64,000 bases of DNA from Symbiodinium natans. Taxonomy: Eukaryota > Sar > Dinophyceae > Suessiales > Symbiodiniaceae. Position numbers and translations under genes: made by a program. The stretch is taken from the NCBI GenBank assembly GCA_905221605.1, contig CAJNDS010000657.1:120001-184000 (forward strand). Direction: 5' to 3'. Under the pieces are notes generated by a model. That model did no database searches. It was not told the DNA's origin and was given only the letters and a program-made list of their open reading frames with translations. Shown here one piece after another: positions 51,931-63,820 of this stretch. How positions within the stretch are numbered: the first letter of the stretch is position 1; each line of letters starts with the position of its first letter.

Positions 51931-54890
51931 TGAAGCCCTAAACCCTAAACCCTAAACCCTAAACCCTAAACCCTAAACCCTAAACCCTAAACCTTAACCC
52001 CTAACCCCTAACCCTAAGCCCCTCGCCTGGATACTGAACCCCTCGCGCAACAATCGGGCCGAGTCCTGCGAGTCATCGGGATCAATCCGCTTCTCCTCCC
52101 CCTGGTCAGGTTCATGCGGCGAGTGAACAAAAGCTTGACGGGCAAAGCTTTTGCGGATCCGGGAAATTCGGGAGATGTCGGAACTTGCCTGACCGACAAA
52201 CATGCAGAATGACAAATGTGGGCCCTAAACCCTAAACCCTGAAACTAAACCCTAAACCTCAAACTCCCGTGTCACCGACAAGCACCCCACCTCCTCCACT
52301 GGATCATCCTCCTCCGCTTCAGGAACCTCCTCAGCTGGGGTCCATGACTCTCAAAAGCAGACTTCGAAGTTCATCCCTAAGCCCTAAACTACCCTGAACC
52401 CTGAACACTATAGAAAATCCCTACGCATTCTGAGGCTCTGAGTCCTTAAGCGCAATCACAGACACCCCAGGCAGTTGCTACAAGCCCTCAAAAAACAGCG
52501 CTTTCCTAGCGCGGAGACCCCTGAACCATAAACCAAAAAGCAACGACAGTTTCGAGGACAGCGAGCGCGGCCACGACCACGCCGATGCGAGAGCGTGATT
52601 CTCAGCCAAATTTTGGCAGGCTTTGAGAAAAAACAACCATGGTCAACAGCGTGGGGGCCGGCCACATCGACCAGCCCCTCTTCTAGACGTCGGAACCCTT
52701 TAAGATGACGCGCTGTCCGGGGAGTACGCTGGAAAGTACATCGACTTCAAGGAAACCTGGTAATGATGAAATGATAGCCCTACAACCAGTTCTGGACACT
52801 TTACACTTCGCAAGGGAAAGCACCTCAGCCCTGATATGTATACTTGAGGAGTGGGAAGTCAAAGTTCCCGAAAATCTTAGCAATGCATGTGTACACGTCG
52901 AGATCTTCGACCTCTTAAGCTATTGCCTATTGCGATCTCATGAATGCGGTGTGTATTCGAGTAGGCAGGACTTTAATGAGACTTGAGTAAGGCTGAAGAT
53001 GTTTTTGAAGGATTGAGCTGACAGAAAACTAAACAGGTAATAGTAAATCGCCAAGCTATTTCAAATGTTTGGGGCGGGGCTGTGATAACAAGCCTGCGAT
53101 ACAACTTTTTTGATGGCATACAAGGTTTGCTAGCGCTCTCGGAGTAGAGTCGACCTCAAGGGTGCTTTCAGTTGACCAAGTCTCGCAGATAATACAGGGG
53201 CATCAGAATTAGAATAGGGTTTCGGAATTCAAAAGCTATGGTAGAAATTTCTAGGGACCATAAGGGAATACAATTAGTAGCTATTCCGATCCCTGTATTG
53301 CACATATTTCTTGTACATGGGCGACCTTCCCAGTCAAAAAACTTCGTATCACAGAAATTACCTCAAGCAAGGAAAAGGTCGATGGGGCGGCAAAAGATGA
53401 GCATAAGTAAATACACTTTAAACCACACAACAAATATGACTAATTAGATGTTTAAAATTTATACCTAGTACTATGCAAAATGGTCTTCTTGACACACAAG
53501 CAATGGGTACGTACCCCTGTCATGCATCCATGCATGAATCCTCAGCCGAAGCTCTCCCCTCATCCCCTAGACCCGAAACCCTAAACCTTAAACCCTCAAC
53601 CCTCAACCCTCAACCCCTCTCCGGCGCCGAGGCCCCTGCTGGCTCGGGCGCCGGCGAAGGCGCCGGCGCTGAGGGCGCCGACTTCGCCGGGGCTTTGGCC
53701 GCGGGCCGCGGCCGGGCCTGATGGGCTGAAACCCTCGACTTTTAGGGTAATTACATGTACATGGGCCCTTTACCCTTTAATAGACCCCGAACCCTAAACA
53801 ATGGGCTGAAACCCTCAAGGGAATAAGACCTCAGGGACCCCTAGAAGGGACCCTTAATCTTTTTCCCCAAAAAACCTAGAGTATCCTTACATAGTCCCTA
53901 AAAACCTAAGTGGCCCCCAGATAACCCCTAAATGACTCCTAAGGTGCCTGATAAGGGTCCCTTGAAAGACTCGTACCCCTAAGTTCACATCCCTGAAGGT
54001 GCCCCCCCGAATTTTCTCCGAATGTGGCCCGAAAATTCCCTCTGAGGATCTTCAAAACGGGTCCCCAAACCCCAAGGGTGCAACCTAAGGCGTCCAAGGT
54101 CGAATCCCATGAACCCTAGACTCTTCGGGTAGGTACATGGTCGCTTAGTGTGGGCCCTGAAAAGGTGACCCTAAAAAAATCCCTTATCTAGCCTTGAATA
54201 GACCCGAAACCCTAAACACTAATCCTAAACCCTGGCGTTCTTGAGAATCAGACTGTAGAGCTTTCATGAATGAGTTGCAAATCTCCAAGAGACTCCCCTA
54301 AGTAGGTCATGCTATCATCTGACTTTCCGCTTGAAACCCTGGACTTTGCCAGGGTGATTGTGCAACAAGCCTGAGCACCATCAATCGCACTCTTAGTTGA
54401 GATTGTCAGTGCGAGAAGTCGTGCGTCGGTCGTGCCCAAAAGGCACCCTGCACCATTGCTACTGTTGGTGTGAGTGTGTGATTGCGCCACAATTTCTAGA
54501 ACGCATCCAGAACGCACCCCATGACCAGTGTTCTGGATATTTCTGGATCTGTTTCGATTGTGTGAGAAGTTTTACAACGCACCCAGAATGCACCCCTAAC
54601 TAGGCTGTGATATCAACCAACAAATAGAATTCATTCTATTGTGATTAATATTAGCTAAGTCTCCCATGATTAATTACAATTTATGTAGGTATAGGGCCTA
54701 GGGTTCTAAGACGAGAGTTTTTAGAGCCTGCAATCTGAGTATTAGGCAGGGGCTGGGGGAGGGGGGCAGCTGAATCATGGACCCTTTTTGGGTCTCTGTT
54801 GTACACGACTTATTCATAATGGCTTAGGCGGGTACCAAAAAGGGCCTGCCACGCAGATAAACCCGAAACCCCCCAAAAGGTCAACCCTAA
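51930..54890. other. Sparse arrays, M2 and M7 remnants, no confident gene
   Basis: CCCTAAA array at 51930-52020; M7 relative at about 53205-53310 (GAATTAGAATAGGGTTTCGG, TATTCCGATCCCTGTA); M2 ends at 53745 and 54125. 52705-52986 and 52683-52883 are open on opposite strands without support. 54480-54600 has near-direct repeats AGAACGCAYCCAGAACGCAC. Confidence 0.5.
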
Positions 54891-54898
54891 ACCCCAAC

Positions 54899-54998
54899 CC
54901 TCTAGCCCCCTGGCGCCGGCCTCCGTCATCTCGGGGGGGCGCTGCGCGTTGAGGATAGCCGTGGCATCTGCCCTGTGCATGGTCGGGTCATAGAGGTT
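54899..54998 (-). CDS. Exon, 33 codons
   Basis: The minus strand has a CGATACCCAAG acceptor, NLYDPTMHRADATAILNAQ, RPPEMTEAGARGLE, then G|GTTGGGGTTTAGGG. The composition is clearly protein-like. Together with 55430-55520 and 55731-55835 it may form one gene. No family is recognised. Confidence 0.55.
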
Positions 54999-55199
54999 CT
55001 TGGGTATCGAGTGACGGCATGGCAGCGTCGAGGGTCGAGGGCTTAGGGCAGTGAAGCTTAACATCCTGACCTGAACCCTAAACCCTACATACTAAACCCT
55101 GAAACCCGAACACCTTGCGCTCTAAACCGAGCCGGCTCGACCATGAAATGCTTTGGGGTTGTGCTTTGGGATGCTTTGAGGGAGGCATTTGGGGTTAAG

Positions 55200-55640
55200 G
55201 TGACGGGCTCAAAACCCTAAACCCTAAACCCTAAACCCTAAACCCTAAACCCTAAACCCTTTAGAGTCTTGGAGTTGACTGTTTAGCACTGAGAGCTTCA
55301 GGGGCACTCCAAACCCTAAACCACAGAAGCCCTAAATTCGGGGTTTAGGGTTTAGGGGTGTTGGGGTTCAGGGAACCCTAAACCCTAAACCCTCAACCCT
55401 AAACCCTAAACCCTAAAGAGCCCACAGGGCGCGGATCTGCCATTGCCGAGGTCCGCGCGCTTCAGGCAAGGGGCATTTGTCGGGATGCGCCTCGGCCCAG
55501 GCACTCAGATTGTAAACGGAAGGGTCTAGGGTTTAGGGTTTAGGGTTTAGGGTTTAGGGTTTAGGGTTTAGGGTTTAGGGTTTAGGGTTTAGCGTTTAGG
55601 GTTTAAGGTTTGGGGTTTAGGCTTTAGGGTTTAGGGTTGC
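55200..55640. repeat. Opposed arrays around an island
   Basis: CCCTAAA at 55205-55260 and 55375-55420; TTTAGGG at 55525-55640. They enclose the island at 55430-55520. Confidence 0.9.
55430..55520 (-). CDS. Exon-like island, about 30 codons
   Basis: The minus strand reads SVYNLSAWAEAHPDKCPLP then EARGPRQWQIRAL up to a GTGGGC donor. The plus strand is also open after CCCACAG (GADLPLPRSARFRQGAFVG). I prefer minus because it matches the neighbours on that strand. The acceptor (CCCTAG) is weak. Confidence 0.4.
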
Positions 55641-55730
55641 GGGTTGAGGGCTACAAGTTGTGTATTCGGGCTAAGGGTCTTGGCTGCTTTGCACCCGAAG
55701 TAAGGGCTTGACCGTAAGGGTTTAGGGCAC

Positions 55731-55835
55731 CCGATCAGCAGCATTCGGGTGCCGACCAGCAAGTAGATCTTGCGGGGATCCAGCGGCAAGTCGGAACCTT
55801 CGTCAAAGGCCAGCACAAAGTCATCAAAGGCCCCC
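55731..55835 (-). CDS. Exon, about 34 codons
   Basis: The minus strand reads FDDFVLAFDEGSDLPLDP then RKIYLLVGTRMLLI and ends GG|GTGCCCTAAACCC. A hydrophobic strand follows an acidic loop. The upstream boundary is unclear because a G/C homopolymer precedes it. No family is recognised. Confidence 0.5.
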
Positions 55836-55849
55836 CGCCCCCCAGTATA

Positions 55850-56940
55850 TCAACCTAAGTTTCGGGTTTAAAGGCTTTTGTAAGGTTGAGGGTTTAAACT
55901 GATCTCTGCAGCATTGGACGAATTCGGGTTTAGTAGCAGCTTTCAACTCCAGTTGGTTAGCGAACTGGACGTGTGTGTGTGTGTGTATGTGTATATATAT
56001 ATATATGTCTCTCTATCTACCAGGGCTGTAGGTTGCTGTGAAATCAAGATTTTCCTCCTACAGTTCCCTCCCAGTTCTCAAACCTTCCCTCAGACCCGAG
56101 ATCTGAACTCAAGACCCTAACCCCAAGCCTAGGGTTAAAAGCAGGTTCTCTATGTAAGTAGATTTACTAGGGAGCCCAGCCCCATAAAACGGGAGAATGC
56201 CTGGACCACCGCCCCAACTGAGTTGTTTCTTGATCTCATTTCTAAAGTTGCAAGGCCCGTGGTCCATTGAGCCAAGGTTCATAAACACTTGCACCGTATG
56301 TACAATCACTCATTCTGGGAAGTCCTGTTTTGTTGCTGTAACCTTGTACATCCTAAACCCTGCAAGGCTTGGGCTCCTGTTCTGTGCAGAAGAGAGGCCC
56401 AATAAGCCCGAAGCAGCTCAAGACGATCCAACCCCTGTATCTGGAGCAGCCCTGTACCTCAAACAAGGGTTGCTTGACCCAATACTCATGCACACTCCCA
56501 CTTTTCAGGGTATATGTAGGCTACCCTAGGTGCGGAATATGCAACTCTAGCCCCGAACTCGTCAAATTCCCGCACCACAACATGAGGGAAATGGAGCCCG
56601 GCCTCTAGCCCTTGCCTCTGCTATCTTGGTCCAGACCTCGCCAGCCAGCTTAGGTGCAACCCTAAACCCTTTAAACCCTAAATTTAGAGCAGCCCTGACC
56701 ATGCTCGCTCAGGATACGTGCTCCAAGGATTTCTGCGTTCCGCCTCGATGATAATGTTCGTGGATGCTTGACATGCTTTGCTATTCTTATCTTCGCCTGC
56801 TCCCCTGCTAGTAAACCCTAAACCCTAAACCCTAAACCCGGGTCCCATCTAACGTGCTGCAGCTGGTTCTCTTGCTTGCAGGCAGACCTTCCAAAATCCT
56901 TTCATGTAGCCCCGGCCATGTGCCGGTGAAATCCGTGCCC
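55850..56940. other. Intergenic, no gene seen
   Basis: (TG)n and (TA)n at 55970-56005, unique sequence, and the last array of the dense zone at about 56814-56838. 56197-56529 is open on plus but has no support. Confidence 0.55.
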
Positions 56941-56947
56941 GGGGACT

Positions 56948-59697
56948 TCAGCTCTCTGTCTCTATACACTTGCTGCCGCAGAGCTTCTTGATTTGCTCCC
57001 AACCATTCGGGCTGAAATCGTTGCCATTTTGCAAGCACACTTTCTTCAGCCCCTGCAGCTTGTTCAAGCCCTGGACGACTTGCTGCCCGAGCTCGTCCCC
57101 CAAGCGGTTGCCTTGCAAGTCCAGACTTTTAAGCTCCAGGTGCGGCTGGGCCAGTAGACCCCGCACCAGCGCTGTGGCGGCCTGCGGCTCGCCATCAATA
57201 TAGGCAATTGTTCTTTGCTTGGCTACTCGGCCGAGGGCTTCAGCAATGCTGGAGCTCAGGGCGAGACGATGTGCCTGGAACTCCTGCAGATTCACCTTGC
57301 CCACCGTCGAGGCGAGGAGCGGCACAAGCAGCGGGTCCCGCAGCTTCAGGTCGGCGAAGAGAACAAAATCGAGCTCCAAGTGCTCCAGCGCAGCGAAGAA
57401 TCGTTTCCAGGCCGTCCGGGACGGCTGTCGGTCATCCGCTGGGCAGTGGGAGCACGCCATGGTAACCTGCCGTATGTTCGGCGCAAGTTCCAGGGCTGTG
57501 GCCGCACCTTCCACTTGTGTCGCATCCGTGAGGTCCCAATGCACGAAATGCACGGCAGCAAAAAGTCCCTGTAACTCTTGTGCGTCCTTGCTTGTCGGCC
57601 TCCAAGCCCCCAGGCCAGCCTGCACTGCACCATCCAGCAAACGCTCGGGCATGTCGCGGCTGAGGTTGGCTAATGCGGAGACCAGTCTCGCAGGTGGTGG
57701 TGCAGGCATCTGCCAAACAGGCACTGCCAAGGCCTTTTCCAGGCCAACCGCCGACCCCCACTTGAAGAGTTCCGAAGTCGGAGCGCTCCCGACTCGGTCT
57801 GGCCTTTGCGAGATATGGGTGTGAATGTGTTCGAGCAATCCCAGGTCCTCCGGTTTTAGCTCAGCGAGCTTGGACAGCAGGGCGAGTGGCTTAACTCTTG
57901 CAGAATGACCTTCCAGCATGAGCTCGCCAGATAACTGATCAAGATTCCACAGTCCAGCTCCACCACAAGCTCCCAGCCGGTGAAGGCAGGCGGCAACGTG
58001 GGCAATCCCCGAGGGCATCAGGACGGGCTTGGGCAGGACCAGCTCTAGTTCAGCTGAGAGTACCGTCTCTCCACCACCCAGGCCTTCTTCATCAACCAAC
58101 TTACACAGCTGTGCAAGGTTATGATACTGTGGGGTGCAGCTAAGCTCCAGAAGATGACAGGTGGCATCGCCAGAGGCCACAATGCCATGCAGGACCTCTG
58201 GCCTCGTGTAGTTGCGCAGCAAGTCGCAGCCATGCCGCCGGGCCGCCCAAGCCACTGGCGCGTCCGCGTTTTGGAAGCTGACCTTTACGGTGTGGACTTG
58301 GGCGTGTGGCCACATATCCGAAGCTTTTCTGCTGTTTGCGCGCGGCGCCACAAAGAAGTCCGGCGGCTCCTCCGGCCGCCCTGTCCAGGGGGACAGGGGC
58401 AGCACCATGGGATCGTCTGGGAGGGAGCCGTTCTCGCCACAAAGAGCATATCGCTGTCGCAGCAAGTTGCTCTCGGCACATCGTCGATTCTCCTTGAATC
58501 GAAGCTTCTCGGAGACCGTGGGCTCCAGCAGCGAAGCCGACGATTCGACGAGGAAGGCCTCAGGGGCGCAAAGAGTTTTCCACAAACTGGCAGCAAAAAC
58601 GTCGGCAGTTTGCTGGCCAAGGGGCTGAGTCTTGCAAGATGGGCAACACCAGCAAGCGCAGGGACGCAGCCTTGAAGGGATCGAACTCCAACACTTCCAC
58701 GTTCACATTGCCGATGTCCTCAGCGGAGGCGGCCGTCTTCAAGCTGTAGCTGACGTTAGGAGCCTCCTGCGAGCTCGCAAGGAGAAGCGCGAAGGCGTCT
58801 GTGGGTATGGGAGGACCCTTGCGCAGCTCGATGGTCTCCGCCTCTGCATGAAAGCGCTGCTCCCCGACCTGCAGACAACAAATGACGATTAATCCCTTCC
58901 CCCTAATACTACAACCCCCCTAATTTTTAATATTATTTTTCCCGGACCCTGCCGGCACCCAGCCCAATACCAAACCTGTTTGAGACTTAGGGGGGGATGG
59001 GTTCAGGGCCTTCGCCCCTGAGTTGAGCCATTAGGGTTTCAGGGTTTAGGGCTGAAGGCTGACAGGATTAGGATTCAGGGCTCAGGGTTTTATTCGACTT
59101 CGGAATTCAGGTTTTAAGGGTTTAGGCCTCCCCTAATTTAAAATATTTTTTTCGGGCCCAGGCGAATTTCAGATTTGGGGGGGGATTTAGAATTAGAGGG
59201 AGGGGATTAAAGAAGAGGGAGCCTACCTTCTAAAAGCTGCATGCCTCGAGCACGACTGCCAAGGTCAGCTGGGCTGAAAGCCCATGCCAGTCTGGTCGCA
59301 CATCCCTGAAGTGGAGCTGTTGGCCCTGCTGGCCCTCGACCTGTGCCAAGGCACAGAAGCCCTCATAGCCTGCAGACGGCCCCTGGCAGCCGCGCAGCTC
59401 GCCGCTGAGCGCGCGGTTCCCGGCGGCGCGTGGCGCCAGCATGACGCGACTCTTTCGCTCAGCTTCCTCGTGGTCCATGTGGTTATTCAAGGCCTGAAAG
59501 CAGCCGTCCCGTCCGAGGAAAGCAGCCAAACAGTTCAAGCTGCCTCTGCACCTCGCAGCGCAGGCATCTTCGCTGGCATTGCGCACATCCTCGAACGTGG
59601 TCCAGAGAGGGACCTCCGCAGATGGCCGGTTTTTTGCCGAAACAGGAAGTCCAAGGAAGAAATCCACCAGCTCCACCCGCAGCTCCAAACTGTCCAT
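56948..59697 (-). CDS. Leucine-rich-repeat protein, two exons
   Basis: Exon 1 is 59697-59245 (ATG after a GTCTGCGCAG site). It contains a Cys pattern DACAARC, CLAAF, GCFQAL, reminiscent of a PAN/apple module. A GC-AG intron (59244-58869) joins LAVVLE to VGEQRFHAEAETIELRK in phase. Exon 2 runs to the stop at 56948 and ends with leucine-rich repeats: LELKSLDLQGNRLGDEL, LKKVCLQNGNDFSPNGW. The middle has further L-rich segments (HLELDFVLFADLKLRDPLL). About 790 residues in all. Near 58628 the frame shifts by one base (ILQDS against PLGQQTADVF): an indel, an assembly error or a pseudogene mark. LRR proteins bind other proteins; the partner is unknown. Confidence 0.7.
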
Positions 59698-59699
59698 GC

Positions 59700-60375
59700 C
59701 TGCGCAGACACTTTACTATTCTTAATGGAATGGCTATAGCACGGGCAAGATCCAGCAGCACAAGCAACGGAACGTGCGGCCTGACTCTCCCCATGCTTGA
59801 TCGCCGGAAGTTATAAAAACCATTGGCAACAAGAGCAGTTATTCGCAATGGCGATGAAACAAAAAGGCCAGGAGTCAGGCGCAACAAACACCAGCTGAAG
59901 CACGGGACATGAGCAAAGGTTCACACTAGAAGTAGCTCGGCTTGTTCCTCCACAGAGAGCAAAAAAAGGAGGCGGTCACAGGAGAGAAAGAAAGGAGGTG
60001 TTTTAAACCTCTGCGCTGACATCACTGTTTTCAAGGGGCCCACAAAGACAACAACAAGTCATTATTTTCTTAAGCTTAAAAGGCTTTATCATGAGCTTTT
60101 CATTCGCGAGCACCATGAATAGAATAATATAAGCCACTGAATGGACGGAACGAAGACACAACGTTAAGCATAAGAAATACAGTGAACGAATTCATGTCTT
60201 ACAATTTAATATGTTTAATCATTTCCTTTTCATCCTTATGTTTCGTAAGTAATAAAGTTAAGGTAAAAAGGACAAGGAACTGTAAGAATATTATACATTA
60301 ATTCATATATCTCTCTACCTTTTACCTCTTTTCCCTCACTTTCTTTACGTATTGAAACTATCAAGAATACCCAAG
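59700..60375. other. AT-rich intergenic stretch
   Basis: No array and no convincing frame. The sequence is AT-rich compared with the flanking exons. Confidence 0.6.
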
Positions 60376-60620
60376 CTAATATTCGTATATTCCTGTAGCA
60401 CTTACAGTTAAAAATGGGACGTCTTTTTGTTGCAGATGCTTCCAGGACGCCCTGCCTGGCGGGACACTGATCACCGATGCCGGCAGCGCAGACACGGCCA
60501 CGTTGGCGATGAAGTCGCTGCTGTGGAGCTGGAGGCTGACGGGCAGCGTCCTGCGGGTCCGGGAAGCAACCCGAACAGCACCATCCAGCACCCGAACGAC
60601 TACACACACTCCTAAATTCC
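60376..60620. other. GC-rich coding-like island, strand unresolved
   Basis: On plus, CTTTTTGTTGCAG at 60424-60436 is a good acceptor, followed by CFQDALPGGTLITDAG then SADTATLAMKSLLWSWRL. On minus the same island reads VRVASRTRRTLPVSLQLH then SSDFIANVAVSALPASV. Flanks are AT-rich. It is probably a single exon of an uncalled gene. Confidence 0.45.
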
Positions 60621-61049
60621 CAAGACTTCGCGCTTGTCTGCATTTGCTCAATGATAGACTCAGTTTCCTGATTGTCATTGAAATTAATACAGCCTCTGCA
60701 AGGCGCAATAACCTGTTTTTTTAAAGGAGAGAAGCGCACCCGGTACGGCGTCGCTTGCACAGAGGGGCGCAGGCCTTGGACCCGCAGCGTGGCCACCCGC
60801 GGGATCAAAGCGTTTGAAAGCCTGGGGACGCTTTTTTGGGTGACGTCAATGCAGGATAATTGCTAACATTGTACTTGTGTGTATACTGTATATATATATA
60901 TATATATATGTACATAGAGCATCTGCTCTTTAATATGTCCTGGTCTACTGCATGCTTCTGAAAACAAGACAGACAAGACGCAGCGCTTGAAATATTTGTT
61001 CCACTGGAATTGCGTAACCGCAAACCTCGAACCTTCAACGCCAACCTCC

Positions 61050-61500
61050 CCAAAACTTGCCAAGAAGCTGGACATCGGAAACCACGGCACCCCTCTCCTC
61101 CTCCACGGCTTCCTTCTGGGGTCTCGCTGCACCATGCGGTGTCGCCGGCTGCCTTTCTGAAGGTTTTTTGGGGTTTTTGGGGGCTTTAGGAGGGGAGGGG
61201 TTGAGTCCGACGGACGAACTGAGGGGTAACCCGACAGTCTTCAAGTCGCATGTAAAGCATACACTTAGTTGATTTGGTTTGTCAGCTGTCCGTTGTGCTT
61301 GCTTCACATGCCAAGCTTGCACTGGCATATTATGAAATCTGAATATACTACAAGCTCCCTCTGCTTCTTTATTCAAACACCTTTGGCTGCGTTGCTGAAC
61401 CGAGATCCAGCGGGTTGATGGAGCATGGGCAAAGGCGACCACGGCCTCGGCAGGGTCTCGGGTCAGAACATGAGCACCTGCAAGGTCTAAGGTTTGCATT
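61050..61500 (-). CDS. Possible downstream exons, unassigned
   Basis: The minus strand has two coding-like parts: VLTRDPAEAVVAFAHAPSTR at about 61475-61400, and QPATPHGAARPQKEAVEE with ERGAVVSDVQLLGKFW at about 61150-61050, the latter ending GAG|GTTGGC. They follow the membrane-protein gene on the same strand. They may be its last exons or a separate gene; phases do not settle it. AATAAAG occurs near 61373. Confidence 0.35.
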
Positions 61501-61534
61501 TACAGCAGTACACTCCAATGCAGAAGTCGTGGTA

Positions 61535-63419
61535 CTATGATGGGCATCGAGCGGCCACCTGCTTGAAGGACGTGTCCATGTGCAAGGCATAGTGGCGCTG
61601 GGATGCGTGGAAAGCGATGCCGTGCACAGAGCTCGCGAGCTCGAGGTTGGCGAGCTGCCCGCGGGAGCAAGCATAGCTGGCCGTCTGCAGGGCAGAAGCA
61701 GCCAGGAAGATGCCCGTGACGGCGACGAAGCCTGGCAGGGTCAGGTAGCCCGCGCGGGAGCCCGTCAGGTGGAGGATGGTGTGACGGTGCCAAACCAGGT
61801 CACGGGCCAGCTGGAAATCTGCTTCATGGGCTTGCACTGCTTCCTCCTGTCCAATGGGTCGGGATAACTTCCAAAAGTCGCGGCCCTGGCGCGCCGCCAC
61901 CACCGCGGCGCCCCAGGACAGGTGCCTTGCATCCTTAGCGCCGGAGGCACCCTTCGCCAGCTCCTGGCAGTCTGACTCGACACGTCGGAGCTGGGATGCC
62001 AGGTCTCTCATGGTCACCACTGCCTTCGTGATGGCCCAAGAAGGTGCGACGAGGGCAGCGAGGACAGCTACCAAGGCGAGCCAGCTGGACGCTTCAACGC
62101 ACATCAGAACAAGTATGGCGTAGGCGAGCAAGGCGATGAAGAGGAGCATGTCCATAACGCTGGACGTCTGGGCCTGTGTCAGGAGGAGGCCATGCTGACA
62201 GCCGGCATGCTGGAGCTGTTGCTTCGCAAAAAGGCTCAGCAAGCGGTAGCTGCCGAGTATGGCCTCGGGGCAGGGGAGCATGTTTCAAGAAGCTCTCTCC
62301 TGTGGTTTAACAACGAGTTGCGAGCTGAGCTGACCCTCGCGGCCGAGCTGCCAACAAGCATGGGAAGGTGATGATGAGCCAGACCTGGGGGTCGACGAAA
62401 AGACTGGAAACCAGAACGGCCGAAGCGGCAACCAGAACAGCCGAAGCGCAAACCAGACCTGGGAAACCACGAAACGGCTGAAACGGAAACCGGGAAATGG
62501 CTGATTCGGTAAAGGCTGATTCGGAAACCGGGGAAGCCATCACTTTGAAGCTGAAAAACGGCAGGAGCTCGATTTGTAAAAACCCAAACCCCGAAACCCT
62601 AACTTTCTAAGCCCTATGCCCCTGCCCCCATCACTTCCGAGGTGTGGACTACTCTCTCGGTTATTGCTCATGTTTTTGCAACCCGCACGCTTCTTCGCGT
62701 TGAGTTTCTGATTCGCAGTTTCTGATTCGTAGTTTCTGGCTTCTTGCTTGATCAGACCTGGCCACCTGGGCTTCGGAACTATGCTTCTCCACGAGATTCA
62801 GGGCCACGGTCTGGAGGGCAAGGATGGAAACCACGAAGCCGGCAGCCCAGCTGAGCCCCGAGGCCAGGTTTGCCATGGGGGACTTGACAAAGAAATGCTT
62901 CTCGGGCCAGCTTGGGGCGGAGGACGGCCGGCCGTCGCGGCAGGCCCAGGCCGCCTCTGCCAGCACCACCAGAAGCAAGAAAGCGAGGCCCAGAAGGAAG
63001 GCGCCCACCTTGTCCGGGATGTTGGGTGCCGGGCAGTGTGCCTCCGCCCAAACCTGCAGTTGCAGGAGCTTCACTGCTGCTGCTTCGGGTGCGATCCTGG
63101 CCAGCTGCCAAAGCACCTCTCCAGGTAACAAGTTGCAACCGTGAACTAGCTGTAATCTTTGCAACAAGCTTTCATAAAACATGAAATGCGGACTGAGAGC
63201 GTGGTGGCCACCTGACGCCTCTTCTCTCTGGAGAGTGCAAAAGCATCTGCCAGCGCTCCCTTCCGATTGCCGGGGCTTCCGAATGCAAAGCTTGGCTCGC
63301 TCCTCTCTTAGCCGTAGCTGCGCGTCGAAGAGCGGGTCAATGTAAATGCCCAGGAATGACTGGCGCAGAGGATCCTGCATGAAGAGGCACCAAAGCTGGC
63401 ACACATGCCGGAATGTCAA
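61535..63419 (-). CDS. Multi-pass membrane protein with internal duplication
   Basis: Exon 63419-62766 and exon 62263-61535 join in phase (HSSEAQ to AILGSYRLL) over a 502 nt intron with a GT donor and a CCGAG acceptor. The first part carries hydrophobic segments VGAFLLGLAFLLLVVLAEAA and LSWAAGFVVSILALQTVAL. The second carries VMDMLLFIALLAYAILVLMC and LTLPGFVAVTGIFLAASALQ. The S/I-x-A-L-Q-T motif occurs in both halves, suggesting an internal repeat. At least four to six membrane spans are expected. The family is not recognised. The first ATG in frame is at the MQDPLRQSF segment; the 5' part probably continues in 63635-63820. The intron contains degenerate AACCAGAACGGCCGAAGCGG repeats. Confidence 0.55.
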
Positions 63420-63634
63420 TTAGGGGCTTTAAGTGCCGTCCTCGTCATCCACCCAAGGAACGACCTGAGCTTTGCTGCGACCCACGTCTCTCGTGCAGCT
63501 TGTGCTGGCGAAAGGCTCGTCGCCTTGATCGAGCATCCAGCCTCAAGTGCGAAAGAAGAGAGCTAGACTCGAAGGGATGCGGAGACAGTGTGAGCCGCCG
63601 CTCTCCTTGAAGCACTGGAATCTAGTCACTGCCT

Positions 63635-63820
63635 GCAAAGAGCTCCCGAGGTGGATACTGTGTGTCCGAGCAGCTCATCCTCAAAGCAGCCTCCCCGTGT
63701 AGCTTGTAGAAGCTTTGCGCGTCCAAGGACTGCGGACACGCCGCGTCGCACACATCATCATTGTCATCATGCCCCTTCCTTAATTGTGTAAGTGAATAAT
63801 GCCTCGAGAAAGGGCTGACT
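63635..63820 (-). CDS. Upstream exon of the membrane protein gene, partial
   Basis: The minus strand has pyrimidine-rich acceptors (CCCTCCATGTCGCAG; GCGTGTCCGCAG), then SLDAQSFYKLHGEAALR and MSCSDTQYPPRELFAG, then stop or a GC donor. The phase to the next exon is not resolved, and the gene may run past the right edge. Confidence 0.4.
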
